Source of the DNA: Gracilaria gracilis
Lineage: Eukaryota > Rhodophyta > Florideophyceae > Gracilariales > Gracilariaceae
Direction: 5' to 3'
NCBI GenBank assembly: GCA_030374805.1
Contig: JARGSG010000030.1
Coordinates: 310,001-374,000, forward strand
DNA: 64,000 nt
This document shows, one piece after another, positions 42,709-52,955 of the stretch. The notes under the pieces were generated by a model. The model was not told where the DNA came from. It did no database searches and saw only the letters and a list, made by a program, of their open reading frames with translations. Within the stretch, counting starts at the first letter, position 1. Every line of letters starts with the position of its first letter. The position numbers and the translations under genes are program-made.

Positions 42709-43623
42709 TTAGGCGTGTAGGCGTACTGGTACACTTATAGCCTATAGTTCAATCGTAAAGCGCCAAATGAACGCAAGCAAACCATCAATAATTGATGATT
42801 GCGCTTGTTTTCTTTCTTGTGGAGCTCAGACTACGAAAGGCTCAAGAGAGGACAAGAGCTCTCGCCGGAGAACGATTAAAAGTACCGAAGGTACTGTAGA
42901 TCCCGAGGATCCCCCCATCATGGGAATGATTCTGTCTGCTTGTCTCTCTTGGTGTCTGCGTAGGAATACCGTTTGTAGCGCAGTGCTTGGCTGTTGTCGC
43001 AGGTTTGGCGTGAGGCGAAGGCCCGATTCGGGCCGCCCAAAGAAGGAGCGCACAAGAGAGGGTGGCAACCGCAGCAGGAAGAAAGGCGCAAAACTTGTCG
43101 TTCGCTCTCCTGCTGCCCCCCGGACTGACAGAGCGGTCAGTCCTGCATTAAGTCTAGCCTGGTTGTCGTTGGCTGGTGATGTGCGGCGGAGCAGCGCGAG
43201 GTGCCCTGCTCGTGAGAAGGGATAGGAACGTTACCCGTCACAGTCTGGCTGAATCTCCACATTGGGTCCGTCCGAAAAAGCCAAGAGTTCCAGACGCCAA
43301 GTTTCAGACGAAAAATTCTTATATCTACTAGAGCTTTCTCTCAGTTATTTGAATAACTGCTAGTTGTTCAACAGTATCCGAAACAAGGGTAGTGTTTAAC
43401 AAGAGAACAAGGTCTCCGAGAAAGTACCCAATAATTTTACATAAACTGCAAATATAATTATCTAAAATTAAATTAAGCAAAGAATCAAAATAATGGCGCC
43501 AAACCAGTCGGTGCTCATGTACATACGATCCCAGGAAAAAACTCAACATCCTCGGAAGACACCCACTCTTTCATAGAGATTATAGTCTTCCTCATTCAGA
43601 GCCCAGATTCACTGCGATTACAC
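42709..43623. other. Spacer, probably including the 5' part of the next transposon
   Basis: The left part is GC-rich with no gene; from 43250 it becomes AT-rich like the following transposase gene. I could not identify inverted repeats bounding that element. Confidence 0.4.
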
Positions 43624-44901
43624 ATGGCGTTGTCACAAGACAAAACAACTGCAGCCCTGCGCATGCTAGCTGACACCGCAGCTCAACGCACGACAGAAAT
43701 TACCAAACATACAGTGACCAACGAGGACACTGATGAAAAAGATGATTCGCCATCTCCATTGTTCGACTCCTTTTACGAAAACGGTGGCAACCAAAACATA
43801 TTCAACATAAAAAATTTTACAAGTGTGGAGTTCGAAAAAATATTTGGCTTCCTTGTAGGACATATAAACGCACACTGGAATGTTGGACGTGGTAAACGAT
43901 GCAAATATGGAGCAAAAAATATGCCTTTTATGACATTATCTGTACTGAAACATTCCGGCCAGTGGAACTACATGAAGACTGTGTTTGGAATAAAAGGGCC
44001 CACTTTCGAAAAAATGGTGGTAACATTGTTGAAAAAAATATTTTCATATGCATATGAACGCTTTGTGAAAGACCTGACAGAGAGGTACACAATAGAGTTT
44101 CTCAATAAAAAAGGAAAGCAGTTCAAAAATTGTCCTTACCGTCTGTACGCTACAGACGTTACCTTTTAGCAGACCAACCGGCCGCCTGGAAATTTGCAGG
44201 AGGCGAAGCTTTACTACAGTGGGAAGCATAAACTGTACGGATACAAGGTAGAAGTAAGTGTCTTGCCGAATGGTTTTGCTGTAGACTGTACTGCACACGT
44301 GCCAGGCTCAATTGCGGACATTGATTTATTAGTACGGAACCTTGAGTTTCACAAGTGCAAACTACAAAAGACAAATGATGAAAAGAATATTGTCGACGAA
44401 GGAAGGCATCACGAGATACATCCTGACAGCTGGGCCGTGGTTTTGGACAAAGGCTACTAGGGAGCTCTGGAAATGCTTTGTGCAATTCATCCCAAGAAGC
44501 AGCCTCGAAATGGTGCACTGACTTCACAGAAGCGTAGTGACAACCACGATGTTTCGAGTGATCGCATCATAGCAGAAAACTATTTTGGGAGGTGTTGTTC
44601 CCTTTGGTCCGTTGTCTCTTCTAAATATCGCTGGAAGGAGGGCAACTATGACTACTTCTTTAATTTGGCTGTGGCGCTGACAAACATGCATGCAAAGTGG
44701 CATCCATTGCGTGCAGAAGATGGCGAGTTCTACCGCAAATATAAAACAAGACTTTACTCTATTGGATCGGACATCGTGGATAAACGCCGGTCCACACAAC
44801 AATTGTATCGCCAACGGAAGAAACGCCGCCTCAATGTAGACTTTCGTTCCATGGCCATATTACACGGCGACTATCCCGAGCATGATCGAAACGATCTCTA
44901 G
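43624..44901 (+). pseudogene. DDE superfamily (DDE_Tnp_4-like) transposase, two in-frame TAG codons
   Basis: A single frame of 426 codons interrupted at 44167-44169 and 44458-44460, both TAG. The DDE core is clear: YRLYATDVTF (first Asp), SGKHKLYGYKVEVSVLPNGF, PGSIADIDLLVRN (second Asp) and WAVVLDKGY (third acidic position), then IAENYFGRCCSLWSVVSSKY and a basic tail. In relatives both stop positions carry glutamine (VTFQ and DKGYQGA), so each stop would be one C-to-T change in CAG. The N-terminal 100 residues are unlike the core and may be a DNA-binding part. The otherwise intact frame indicates recent inactivation. Confidence 0.85.
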
Positions 44902-47377
44902 AGGAAATCAGGCCGCTCTTCTTCAATTTGAAAAAAGTGTGCTTCGGAGAATTTCTGTAGCATGTATCTGTTGTTTCGTTAAACTCTCCTTTTCAGAAGT
45001 ATCCTTGGCCCTTCATTAGGTTATTCTTAGCTAGCCTGCTCATCCTGCATTGGTCACCATTGGTTTCCATCGTTTGCCTTTTCCCAGGCCCAGACATAAA
45101 CCTCTTCGGCAGTCTTTCAGCCGACATCGGCAAGATCTCCTAAGGTCTTGGCGGCGGCGACCCACCCCGACGCAGAGACAGCAAGCGAGAATCCTGTCTG
45201 GGGATGTGAGAGAACCGTCCAATATAGAAATTTCATTAGCATGAGAAGAGTCCAGGACGTCCCGAGGGAGGTCCACGACAGAAAACGTCTATCGTCGCAA
45301 AGCTTTTGCTCCAAGTGTTTACTCAATATCCGGAATACCATAAATGCGACAGCACTGTTCCAATGAGCCCAACTTAATACAAAAGACAGAGTAGTCCAGT
45401 CCAATCGAATGCCACCAAGAGAGCTCACAGCAAGAACTTGAACACGTAGAGTAGAACTCCAGAATGATATTCCAAAGACCAGCAATGATGACTGCAAACG
45501 CTGCATGTGCAAGCGCAGTATACCACGAAAACAGAAGCTCCCACAACGACAGGAAAGGCCGACAAGTAGGTGAGTTGTGGACGCTGCAGCCAAAAAGCAG
45601 TAGATACAAACCCGGGAAAGCCAAGCTTTAGACAAAACATGGGAGAGACCAATCAGACAGGCGAGGGGGAGGCCAATTGGCGACAGGCTTTCACAAATGA
45701 CACGGGTAGAAAGAGGGAGAGCGCTGTTTCCAGCGACTGACAAAATAGTGACAATTAGAGAGAGTTCGGGTGGTGGGAGGCTTGCACAAGAAAGCATGCT
45801 CCATGGGCACAGAGCGCGCCGCCGGCAGTAACGGCAGCACAGGATTTGGAATCCAGCTCGCAACGGAGCGCGCTGCCAATAGTGACGGCGGCGAAGAATG
45901 TGAGGAGCAGCTCGCGACGGCGCCAGAGCAAGCACGGCAAACGGAAAACAAAGCGGGCGAATGTGAGGCAACGGAAGCGGCGGGACCAGACTGGCGGCTT
46001 TTCATAGTCCCTTTCGCCGCACGGTCGGCTGCGTGCCCGGCCGCGCTGCAGGTAGGGAGTAGCTTGGCTTGTTGTCAAGCCGCCCAGCGGGCACCTCCGT
46101 TTTCCACGCCTGAGCCCGCGCCCGCACGTATGGCAGTGCAAGGTGGCGACGGCGACACAGACCGCGACTGATGGGAGTGGCAGCGCCGGCGACCAGGTGG
46201 CCGTTTGCAGCGCTGTGTGATAGAACGACAGTTGTCTGTGGCAGTAGGGTGCGACTCATGTACGGCTTCTGCGGTGAAAGTGGCGCGCAGCGTCTTCCAG
46301 GGCGCAGCGGCGTCCAGAGAACCCGGGAGTGGCCGTGCCCTAGAGTCAGTGCGCCCCAGCGCGAGCACGGCCACAGCAGAATGCTCATAAGGAAACTGTG
46401 TGTTTGGAAGCGGAAGTGAAAGGAATGGCCAACGTCTGTTTTCCGCTCCGGCTGCGCTGCGCACCAGGCCGCTGGTCGCGCAGTTTGGCAGGTGAGTAGC
46501 GGCGAGAACAGGCGCGAAAGGGCCGAGCGCTTGTAATTTTTTTCCATGCTGGAGCGTGCACACGCACGCAGTGCACTGCAAGGTAGCAGTGGCGGCGCGT
46601 GCAGCAATAGATGCAAACGTTAACGATGGCGATGGTGACAGAGGTTGCCGGCGAGCAACGGTGCACCGGCAGCTTGGTGCTCGGCAGGAAGATTCATGGC
46701 CTGTAGGGCTTGCGCGGCGGGGATGGAAGACGACAGTGCGCCATGTGCGGTGGAGTAGCGACGCGGCGGTGGTGGCTGAGACTCTTGGAGTGAAAGCGGC
46801 GGCGGCAACAGCGAGAAGGGGAGCTTTCAGTGCCCTTGTGTAAGCTTGTTGCCGTTATCTTTATTTCAAAGAGTTTTTGTATAGTTTGACAACATGGAAG
46901 TTGTTGATTGGAGGAAAAGATGTTGCACACATTGAATGTTTTTTTTAACATTGGATCTTTTTCGGATATAACTGATTGAAATGGATTAGACTAAAACGCT
47001 TTGTCAGACGCAAATTTTTCTTGGGAATTGGTGATCAACTGCGCCACTACTGATTCTTCGACAATGTAGTGTCTATTTGGTTTAGAGATCTACTGAACAA
47101 GAAGAGCCACCCAGATGTTAAGGAAAAACCTCAAACAGAATGCTTCATGATGGCTTCATGATGTAGCTGTAGAACAACTTGTACACGTGGGGCTGAGTGT
47201 TAATAAAACGTTGCAATCCACACTTCCTTATGTCCATCTTACACTGGACATAAGCAAAAATTGACCCTTGGCAAACTAGAAGCCAATTTCTATAGTGTCA
47301 TACAGTGTTTTACCCAATCATATTGACAGCTGATGTCTATTGAGATAGACATACGTTTTCCGTCTCAAAAAGATTAA
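44902..47377. other. Spacer left of the piggyBac element
   Basis: GC-rich from 45800 to 46850 with several overlapping low-complexity frames on both strands, none convincing. From 46860 to 47377 it is AT-rich, with small palindromes (cttatgtcc...ggacataag near 47230) resembling those inside the piggyBac element. It may include other decayed mobile DNA. Confidence 0.4.
45117..45971 (-). CDS. Hypothetical membrane protein, uncertain
   Basis: A 284-codon frame with several hydrophobic segments (for example LSLIVTILSVAGNSALPL and SLVLFGISFWSS-like stretches). Two other frames over the same DNA (45319-45624, 45425-45652) are also hydrophobic, so the signal may come from composition. No family is recognised. 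It is listed because the length is unusual for a random frame here. Confidence 0.25.
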   Translation of the reverse strand: MPHIRPLCFPFAVLALAPSRAAPHILRRRHYWQRAPLRAGFQILCCRYCRRRALCPWSMLSCASLPPPELSLIVTILSVAGNSALPLSTRVICESLSPIGLPLACLIGLSHVLSKAWLSRVCIYCFLAAASTTHLLVGLSCRCGSFCFRGILRLHMQRLQSSLLVFGISFWSSTLRVQVLAVSSLGGIRLDWTTLSFVLSWAHWNSAVAFMVFRILSKHLEQKLCDDRRFLSWTSLGTSWTLLMLMKFLYWTVLSHPQTGFSLAVSASGWVAAAKTLGDLADVG

Positions 47378-47395
47378 CCCTTTAAGAACTGAAAT
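47378..47395. repeat. Left terminal inverted repeat of piggyBac element
   Basis: Begins CCCTTT directly after TTAA. Confidence 0.9.
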
Positions 47396-47421
47396 CTTAT
47401 GTCTACATATGTAGACATAAG
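47396..47421. repeat. 26-bp perfect palindrome next to the left terminus
   Basis: Each half is CTTATGTCTACAT. A second palindrome with the same arms and a 4-base centre lies at 47486-47509. Such subterminal repeats commonly serve as transposase binding sites. Confidence 0.8.
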
Positions 47422-47868
47422 AAGTAAACCTGATTGGGTGACAGTAAAACCAATGGGTCGAAAGAGTGCCAGGAGGTTTAGATTCTTATGTCTACAATAG
47501 TAGACATAAAGAAATCCATCCTTATTGGCAATTGGTGGGATGTTGACTGATTGCTACCAATTGATAACGATAATGTGGAGCTGTATTGCTCCAATGGAAA
47601 GCGTACTGGCAGCATAGCGCCGTAATTTGCGTCACAGATCAGCAAAGCTGCATCTCCAACAATCTCAGCCAAACAGATTGCATCCAACAAATTTATTGGA
47701 CTTGATGGCTAGCTTAAAGCGCATAAGCAGAGCTTTCCGACCGCCAACATGCTTGGACAACTTTTCAACACTGTGTCCATGGCAGCTCCAGATCCACCTT
47801 CGTCAAGAACATTATGCCTACGCCCCCAGATTTGTTGCCAGTTCTAAGCGTCGCAGAAAAAAAAACCA

Positions 47869-49715
47869 ATGTTCTTAAACGAACATGAATTCAACTTTGA
47901 CACGGTCGGCCAGTACTGCTACTATAAAGACGATCCCGAAAAATTAGTTGTCTCTGCATTGGGAGCAGCAAAAGAATCAGACTTGTACGACATTGTGTCA
48001 TATTGCGCGCAATGGCGGAAAAAAGCGGATTGTACTTATCAAAAGAGGCGCTGATACGGAAGGAATCTGAACATAGAGACCGACTAGGGCTGTTTATGTT
48101 TTTTCTGAAGGGCACTTTTCTCAATTTCATTCGAACCTGGACTGCCAAAGAGCTATGTAAAAGAGGGAAACGGACCAAGCCCTTGCGAAGGGACGAGCTG
48201 GTTGCATATCTTGGACTTGAGCTCGCCTCATCACTACACCGCTTGAACAGGCTTCGAGACTACTGGTCTTCAAACGATTTGTTGGGAAACTTCTTTTTCA
48301 AGAAGGTCATGAGACGTGATGTGTTCCTAAACATTCGATCTGCTTTACGAATTTATCCATCCTACGACCATGACGTTGCATGTGCAGATCCCTTGCGGCA
48401 TTTTCGCAACCTTCTCGAACCTTTCGCTCGAAATGCGGCTACGATTGCCATTCCGGTAGTTATTAGCTCGCCTGATGAAAACACAGTACGCTGCAAAGCT
48501 CAAACTCGCGCTCGTTCCTACATGAAGTCTAAACCAGTCAAACTTGGGATACGGTTTTATGCAGTTGTAGGCTGGTGTCATGCATATTTAAATTCATTTT
48601 AGGATAACGGATCTGGAAACCAAAGTGGAGAGGCACCTGTGGAGAGGTACACCAACGTTTTTCGAGACCTAAGAGGAGCAGTGGATCGTAAGATTGATGG
48701 CAAGCTGCTTCCCAAGTCGTCGCCCTCTGCTCTTTGGTGCGCTCAAATTGCGCATCAAACCTGTCTTCACCCAACGCAGGCCAATAGTCGTCTGGTTGTT
48801 ACGGACAACTTTTACACGAGACATCTGCTAGCGAAACAACTACGAGTCCTCAGTGACGACGAATGCAAGGTATTAGGAACTGTAAGGTTTAATAACGTGG
48901 ATGGTATAAACCGTCCTGCTTTAAAAGAAGCTGTTGAAGGTTTGAAGCACGAGCGTCGAGGAGAATGGCGGTTGGTCCAGGTCTACGAAAAAGGAGCGCG
49001 TGCAAGCGATCCGATCCGTTTAGCGGACAAAACAGGCTTTCTAGTATTCAAAGACCGCTCGGTGGTCTCGTTTTACACCAATGATTTGGCGGACACGCCA
49101 ACTGCTAGAATTCATTCACGCGATGAGCATTCTATCAAATGCGTACATGGGCTCGCACCTCTTCAGCGCTGGACTCGCGCCGAATCATTACGACGCACAA
49201 CTCTGCAGGTTCCCGCCGTCATCGTCGCTCACAATTTATTTATGAACGGCGTTGATCGCTTCGATCAGCTACGCTCAACTATAGCAACACTACGCAGAGA
49301 AAGACGAGTACCAATGAGTCTCTTGACATTCACGCTGGACGCCTGCATCCTAAACGGCCACGGACTTCTGAAAGCGATAACCCCAGCTGGTGACACAGTC
49401 ATAGATATTGCGGGTATGAAACAGCGCATTTTAATGCAACTGGTTCAAGAACATGTGGAATACAAGCAAAAGCGAGCATCGCTTACTCCAATCAGTGCAG
49501 GGGATAAGAATTCGGGGGTGTATCGTACCGTAGAGGCTCGGTCATCCTCACCGCATGTCCTGCTCGAAACTGTAGAAGGTAAGCGAGTTCACTGCGTTCT
49601 GTGCAGGCTGCTGTCGCGATCACTTCGCAAGGGCTATACCAAGTACTCTTTCACCCAGTGCAAGAGAGGTTTCCATGTGAATTGTTTCTCTTTGTTTCAT
49701 AATAAGGACAGTTGA
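47869..49715 (+). pseudogene. PiggyBac transposase with in-frame TAG
   Basis: The main frame runs 48003-49715 with one interruption, TAG at 48600-48602; the sequence continues in frame after it. Family features: DELVAYLGLELASSLHRLNR and DYW (N-terminal piggyBac domain), SPDENTVRCKAQTRARSYMK with KPVKLGIRF (first catalytic Asp), VVTDNFYTRHLLAKQL (second Asp), NGVDRFDQLRS (third Asp) and a C-terminal zinc-binding CVLCRLLS...CKRGFHVNC. A frame at 47869-48054 (FNFDTVGQYCYYKDDP) probably encodes the N-terminus but is in another frame, so an intron or frame break lies near 48010. All three catalytic aspartates survive. Confidence 0.88.
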
Positions 49716-49848
49716 GACAGTCACGTCCAGAGATATACGATACTGTCCATTCTGCTGAGCAGGCGCTGCACAGCAAACCTGACCGCAACAGGCCAAACTG
49801 TGTCACAAGTAGTCTACTTACTGCCAATTTGGTGCACAAAACGTAAAC

Positions 49849-50211
49849 TTACTCTTCCTTGAACCCCATGTAGTGTCCAGCGTCGTCCGGCCAAACTGCG
49901 CGTATTCCCTCCAAAGCGCAATGCGGGATCTGTGTTCTCTGGCCGCTGCCCAGGAAGCCGTGGCGCTCATAGATGTATGTCTTGTACGCGCTTTTGCGCT
50001 CTTGATTGTTGAATTGTGCACTAGCAGAGAATGGAAATTGGGTCCTTGTCTTATCCACAATCAACGCGCCAAACTGTACCCAATAGCAAGGAGTTCCGCC
50101 GCATCTGCGGCAAGCAACATCTTCATTATCCCTGGTTTGAACGGGGATCTTCTGCGCAAAGCTTCCTTCTACACCAGCCTCCTGATGCGGGGGAGCCGAC
50201 CACGTAACCAA
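49849..50211 (-). CDS. Accessory protein of the piggyBac element, cysteine-containing
   Basis: A 120-codon frame facing the transposase gene. It contains CRRCGGTPCYWVQFGALI, then RKSAYKTYIYERHGFLGSG, RTQIPHCALEGIRAVWPDDA and ends GHYMGFKEE. The order CxxCxxxPCxW, a basic helix with tyrosines, hG.lG.g.R..lP.C...IR..fP, and a final Y.GF is, from memory, a pattern shared by small proteins encoded by transposons in oomycetes and algae; its function is unknown. The first 30 residues (HQEAGVEGSFAQ) are ordinary. Being uninterrupted while the transposase is broken suggests either recent inactivation or independent use. Confidence 0.6.
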   Translation of the reverse strand: MVTWSAPPHQEAGVEGSFAQKIPVQTRDNEDVACRRCGGTPCYWVQFGALIVDKTRTQFPFSASAQFNNQERKSAYKTYIYERHGFLGSGQRTQIPHCALEGIRAVWPDDAGHYMGFKEE

Positions 50212-50978
50212 AGTGCGCCCGTCTGTAATGCCTACGATTTTGCTATCGTGTGTAGATCTCGCTTGGCCTTCACTCTGTGTGTTCGACTCCTGCTGTGTGT
50301 CGATTGTGAGCTGGGGCTTGCTTGTATCCCCTCACGTATTGGGACACCGCCCTAGTATATGCTCGTTCTCCATATCTGTGCCCAGTTCTTCGCACGCTCT
50401 TTGCGCATTCGTGTAGCACACAAGTCGAGGAGAGTAGTACGCTATTGCAATTGTTGGTCGAGGCCACTGTAGTTTTGCCGAGCGTGATGGCCACGATAAC
50501 GAAGGCAACGTAGTGGTACACACCACACCCGGCTTCCGAGTACACTGGCTAGCGCGGCAGTGTCCAAGAGAATGTATTCAATAGAGCTGTGGAAATGACA
50601 GAAGGGCGTGGCAGTACGCGACAAACGTTCTTTTTTTTGTTGTGCTAGATGGCGGGTGCGATGGGACGGCACGGCCACTTTACGCGATAGCGCAGTACTG
50701 CTCTCAAAGGACGAAGTTTCCGCGGAGCATGGTTGTCACATGAAGAATATTAGTGAACGGCACGGTTCTGGGCGCCCATTGGAAAGACCGAGATCTGGTG
50801 GGTGCCATGACTCGCACGGCTGCGCAGGGTGGGGGCAGCTGCATAAAGTGCACTTGCTCTGCAGGTGGAAGCAAACGCGCATTTCAATCAATTTCAACGC
50901 GTCTGAGAGTCAACCACGTGTGATCCACCTTGACTTCTTACTGGCTTGTTCTTAAGTCTATTATTGTAGACATAAAAA

Positions 50979-50996
50979 ATTCCAGGTCTCAAAGGG
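50979..50996. repeat. Right terminal inverted repeat of piggyBac element
   Basis: Ends AAAGGG directly before TTAA and matches the left end in reverse complement at 15 of 18 bases. Confidence 0.9.
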
Positions 50997-51000
50997 TTAA

Positions 51001-51627
51001 GAGGGAGGAGCAAAATCGACGCACAGCGAGAGCTGTTAAAACCTGCCCCCGAGAAATTTCTCTTATATGTGACAAAGAGGTCAAAGAACCTCTCATGACA
51101 TGGTCACGTCTTTGTCACATCTTAGTACAGTCAGAGCTCCAAAATTTTGAACTCCGTAAAGAACAACGGTGTGTAAAAGCCACTCCTTCACATTTTACTG
51201 CGATAAAAGGCGTCGAAACCTTCGCCCTGATGTACACTTTCGCTTCATTCTCCTCGATTGCGGCAAGAAGGTCGTCACTTCCACGCTTCTGCCTCTAAGT
51301 ACGCATTGAACACAAGGTGCACTTCCTATTGAATATGCACCTCAAACACTACATGCGTCTCATGTAGGGAGCACTCAAGGCATTACACACAACATGCATA
51401 GTTGTCTTTTTCTCTGTTTCTTGCGTCGTTAACGCAAATCTCAAGCAGCCTTTTCAGAGGTTCTTGTCTTCGCGATAGCGCGGCGAACGGAAATTGAACG
51501 GTACGATGAAAGTTTCGCCATACTCGCGAACTCTCCACGATGCCTCTGCGATCTCCTTATGTTGGCGGGCTAACCGCTTCTTCTCCTTTTCGAACTTTTC
51601 TCTTTGGTTCTTCTCAGCAGCTTTTAA
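51001..51627. other. Spacer right of the piggyBac element
   Basis: No motif-bearing frame was found; a 122-codon plus-strand frame at 50930-51298 crosses the element boundary and is not a gene. Confidence 0.5.
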
Positions 51628-52128
51628 TTAGGCGACCTGTGCCTCTACCGTCTTCTGCTGCATCTGCATACGCAGGAGGCCTAGCGCGGCTTCAGTTGTG
51701 AGAACGGTTCCGTATGTTGTATCAAAGAAACCGGAACGTCTTGCTTCGAACAGTTCGCAAAACTTGCGGCCGGGTCGCCCGTTCACGAAACGGATTGTGG
51801 AATGCCGCCATGGTGGTAACTGTTTCACTATCATCTCGACTGTGTCGATGAGATCCTTCCTCCTCAGCCATCGTCCTCTGCGAGCGTGGTCAAGCAGGAT
51901 GCGAACGACTTCTTTTTCTTCGCCAGGCGTGATGGATGTCCTGGACGTGGCCCGAACCCAATTTTTACGATTACCGACGTGGAACTGGTAGTTGAGTGTG
52001 GAAGGTGACATCATGTACCGCTCTGCTGCGTCGCGAAAAGACATGCCGTTTTTGACGAGGTTAATTGCTTGTCCGTGCTTGTCCGTACTCCCGGTGGAGT
52101 CGGCGTGCTGAGTATCGCATGAATACAT
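51628..52128 (-). pseudogene. Pogo/CENP-B-like DNA-binding fragment without nuclease domain
   Basis: A 166-codon frame. MSFRDAAERYMMSPSTLNYQF is a psq-type helix-turn-helix, followed by TPGEEKEVVRILLDHARRGR and RKDLIDTVEMIVKQLP, then RFVNGRPGRKFCELFEARRSG, the order seen in the CENP-B/Tc5 DNA-binding part of pogo-like transposases. The DDE domain that should follow is absent; the frame stops 50 residues later. It is either a truncated transposon or a domesticated DNA-binding protein. The frame itself is intact. Confidence 0.7.
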
Positions 52129-52786
52129 TTCTCGAGCGAGGAGGCATTTTCCCTGAACGATGGCGGTTATAGAACCATGCGGAGTGTTGCGGAGTGTTCT
52201 AGTTGCTTATAATGAGATTGGTGTGCGCAGCGAACGCGAGATTTGCTTCAAGGGAATGGGAGATTGTGCTTGAAATTGAAGATAGTTGTGCTAATTGGTG
52301 GTGATGCCAGTGAAGGCATTGGTCGTTTGGTCGGTTGGTTGCACTCGTTTACCCTGTTGGTGAGGGATGTATACTACAGGATACGTAAGGCTCACTAAAG
52401 GCATTGTGGCGGTCTGTTCTGGCCTGAACTCACTTCACAGAGTTGTTTTCTTTCCTTCAATCTATCCTCAATAAGAGCTCTTCTCTTGCTGGTGCTTTAC
52501 CTTGCGATACTCTCCATAACGTTGAACTTTTTTGCTCCCTGGTGTCAGCATTTTCGGCTTTTGAGCCATGGATATGAAACATTTGACTGTTTTTGAACAT
52601 AGGATACACGTTCAATACATGAGGTGCGTACACTGTACCATTTCAATTGCGCCAAGTGCTTAGAACTTCACAAACGCACATTTCTATTGGCCCGAGCCTC
52701 GTAACAGCCCGGGGTGACCATCTTTCTACCTTACAAAAGTCCTACAAAAAATAGCCGCGCTCGTGTCAACACGATCACGCAATAAG
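52129..52786. other. Spacer before the second Harbinger-like element
   Basis: No gene visible. The last bases TAA (52784-52786) may be the target duplication of the following element. Confidence 0.5.
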
Positions 52787-52955
52787 TGCATTTGGAAATC
52801 GCTATATCGCCAAACGGCTTAAAATGAGCCTCTGAATAAAATCCAAGTCGCTCAAAATTTGGCCAGCGTATCGCCAGATATAATGCGCTTAACGGAGCAT
52901 CAATAGATCCATTTACCCAACCAAATCGTCAACCAAATTTCAATTTCGTGCTCCA

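Larger units (their letters stand above)
47378..50996 (+). mobile_element. Complete piggyBac-type transposon, 3.6 kb, TTAA target sites
   Basis: Both ends abut TTAA (47374-47377 and 50997-51000), the exact target of piggyBac elements. The 18-bp termini CCCTTTAAGAACTGAAAT and, reversed, CCCTTTGAGACCTGGAAT agree at 15 positions. Subterminal palindromes built on TTATGTCTAC/GTAGACATAA follow the left end and a decayed version precedes the right end. Inside are a transposase frame on the plus strand and a second coding frame on the minus strand, facing each other. The transposase has a stop codon, so this copy is probably dead unless the stop is bypassed. Confidence 0.93.

Noticed and set aside
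46002-46843. Overlapping frames on both strands in GC-rich DNA
   Set aside because: None shows a family motif or clear codon pattern.
44167-48602. TAG read as glutamine (altered genetic code)
   Set aside because: Intact host genes such as the aminotransferase end with TAG, so the stops are more simply explained by decay.
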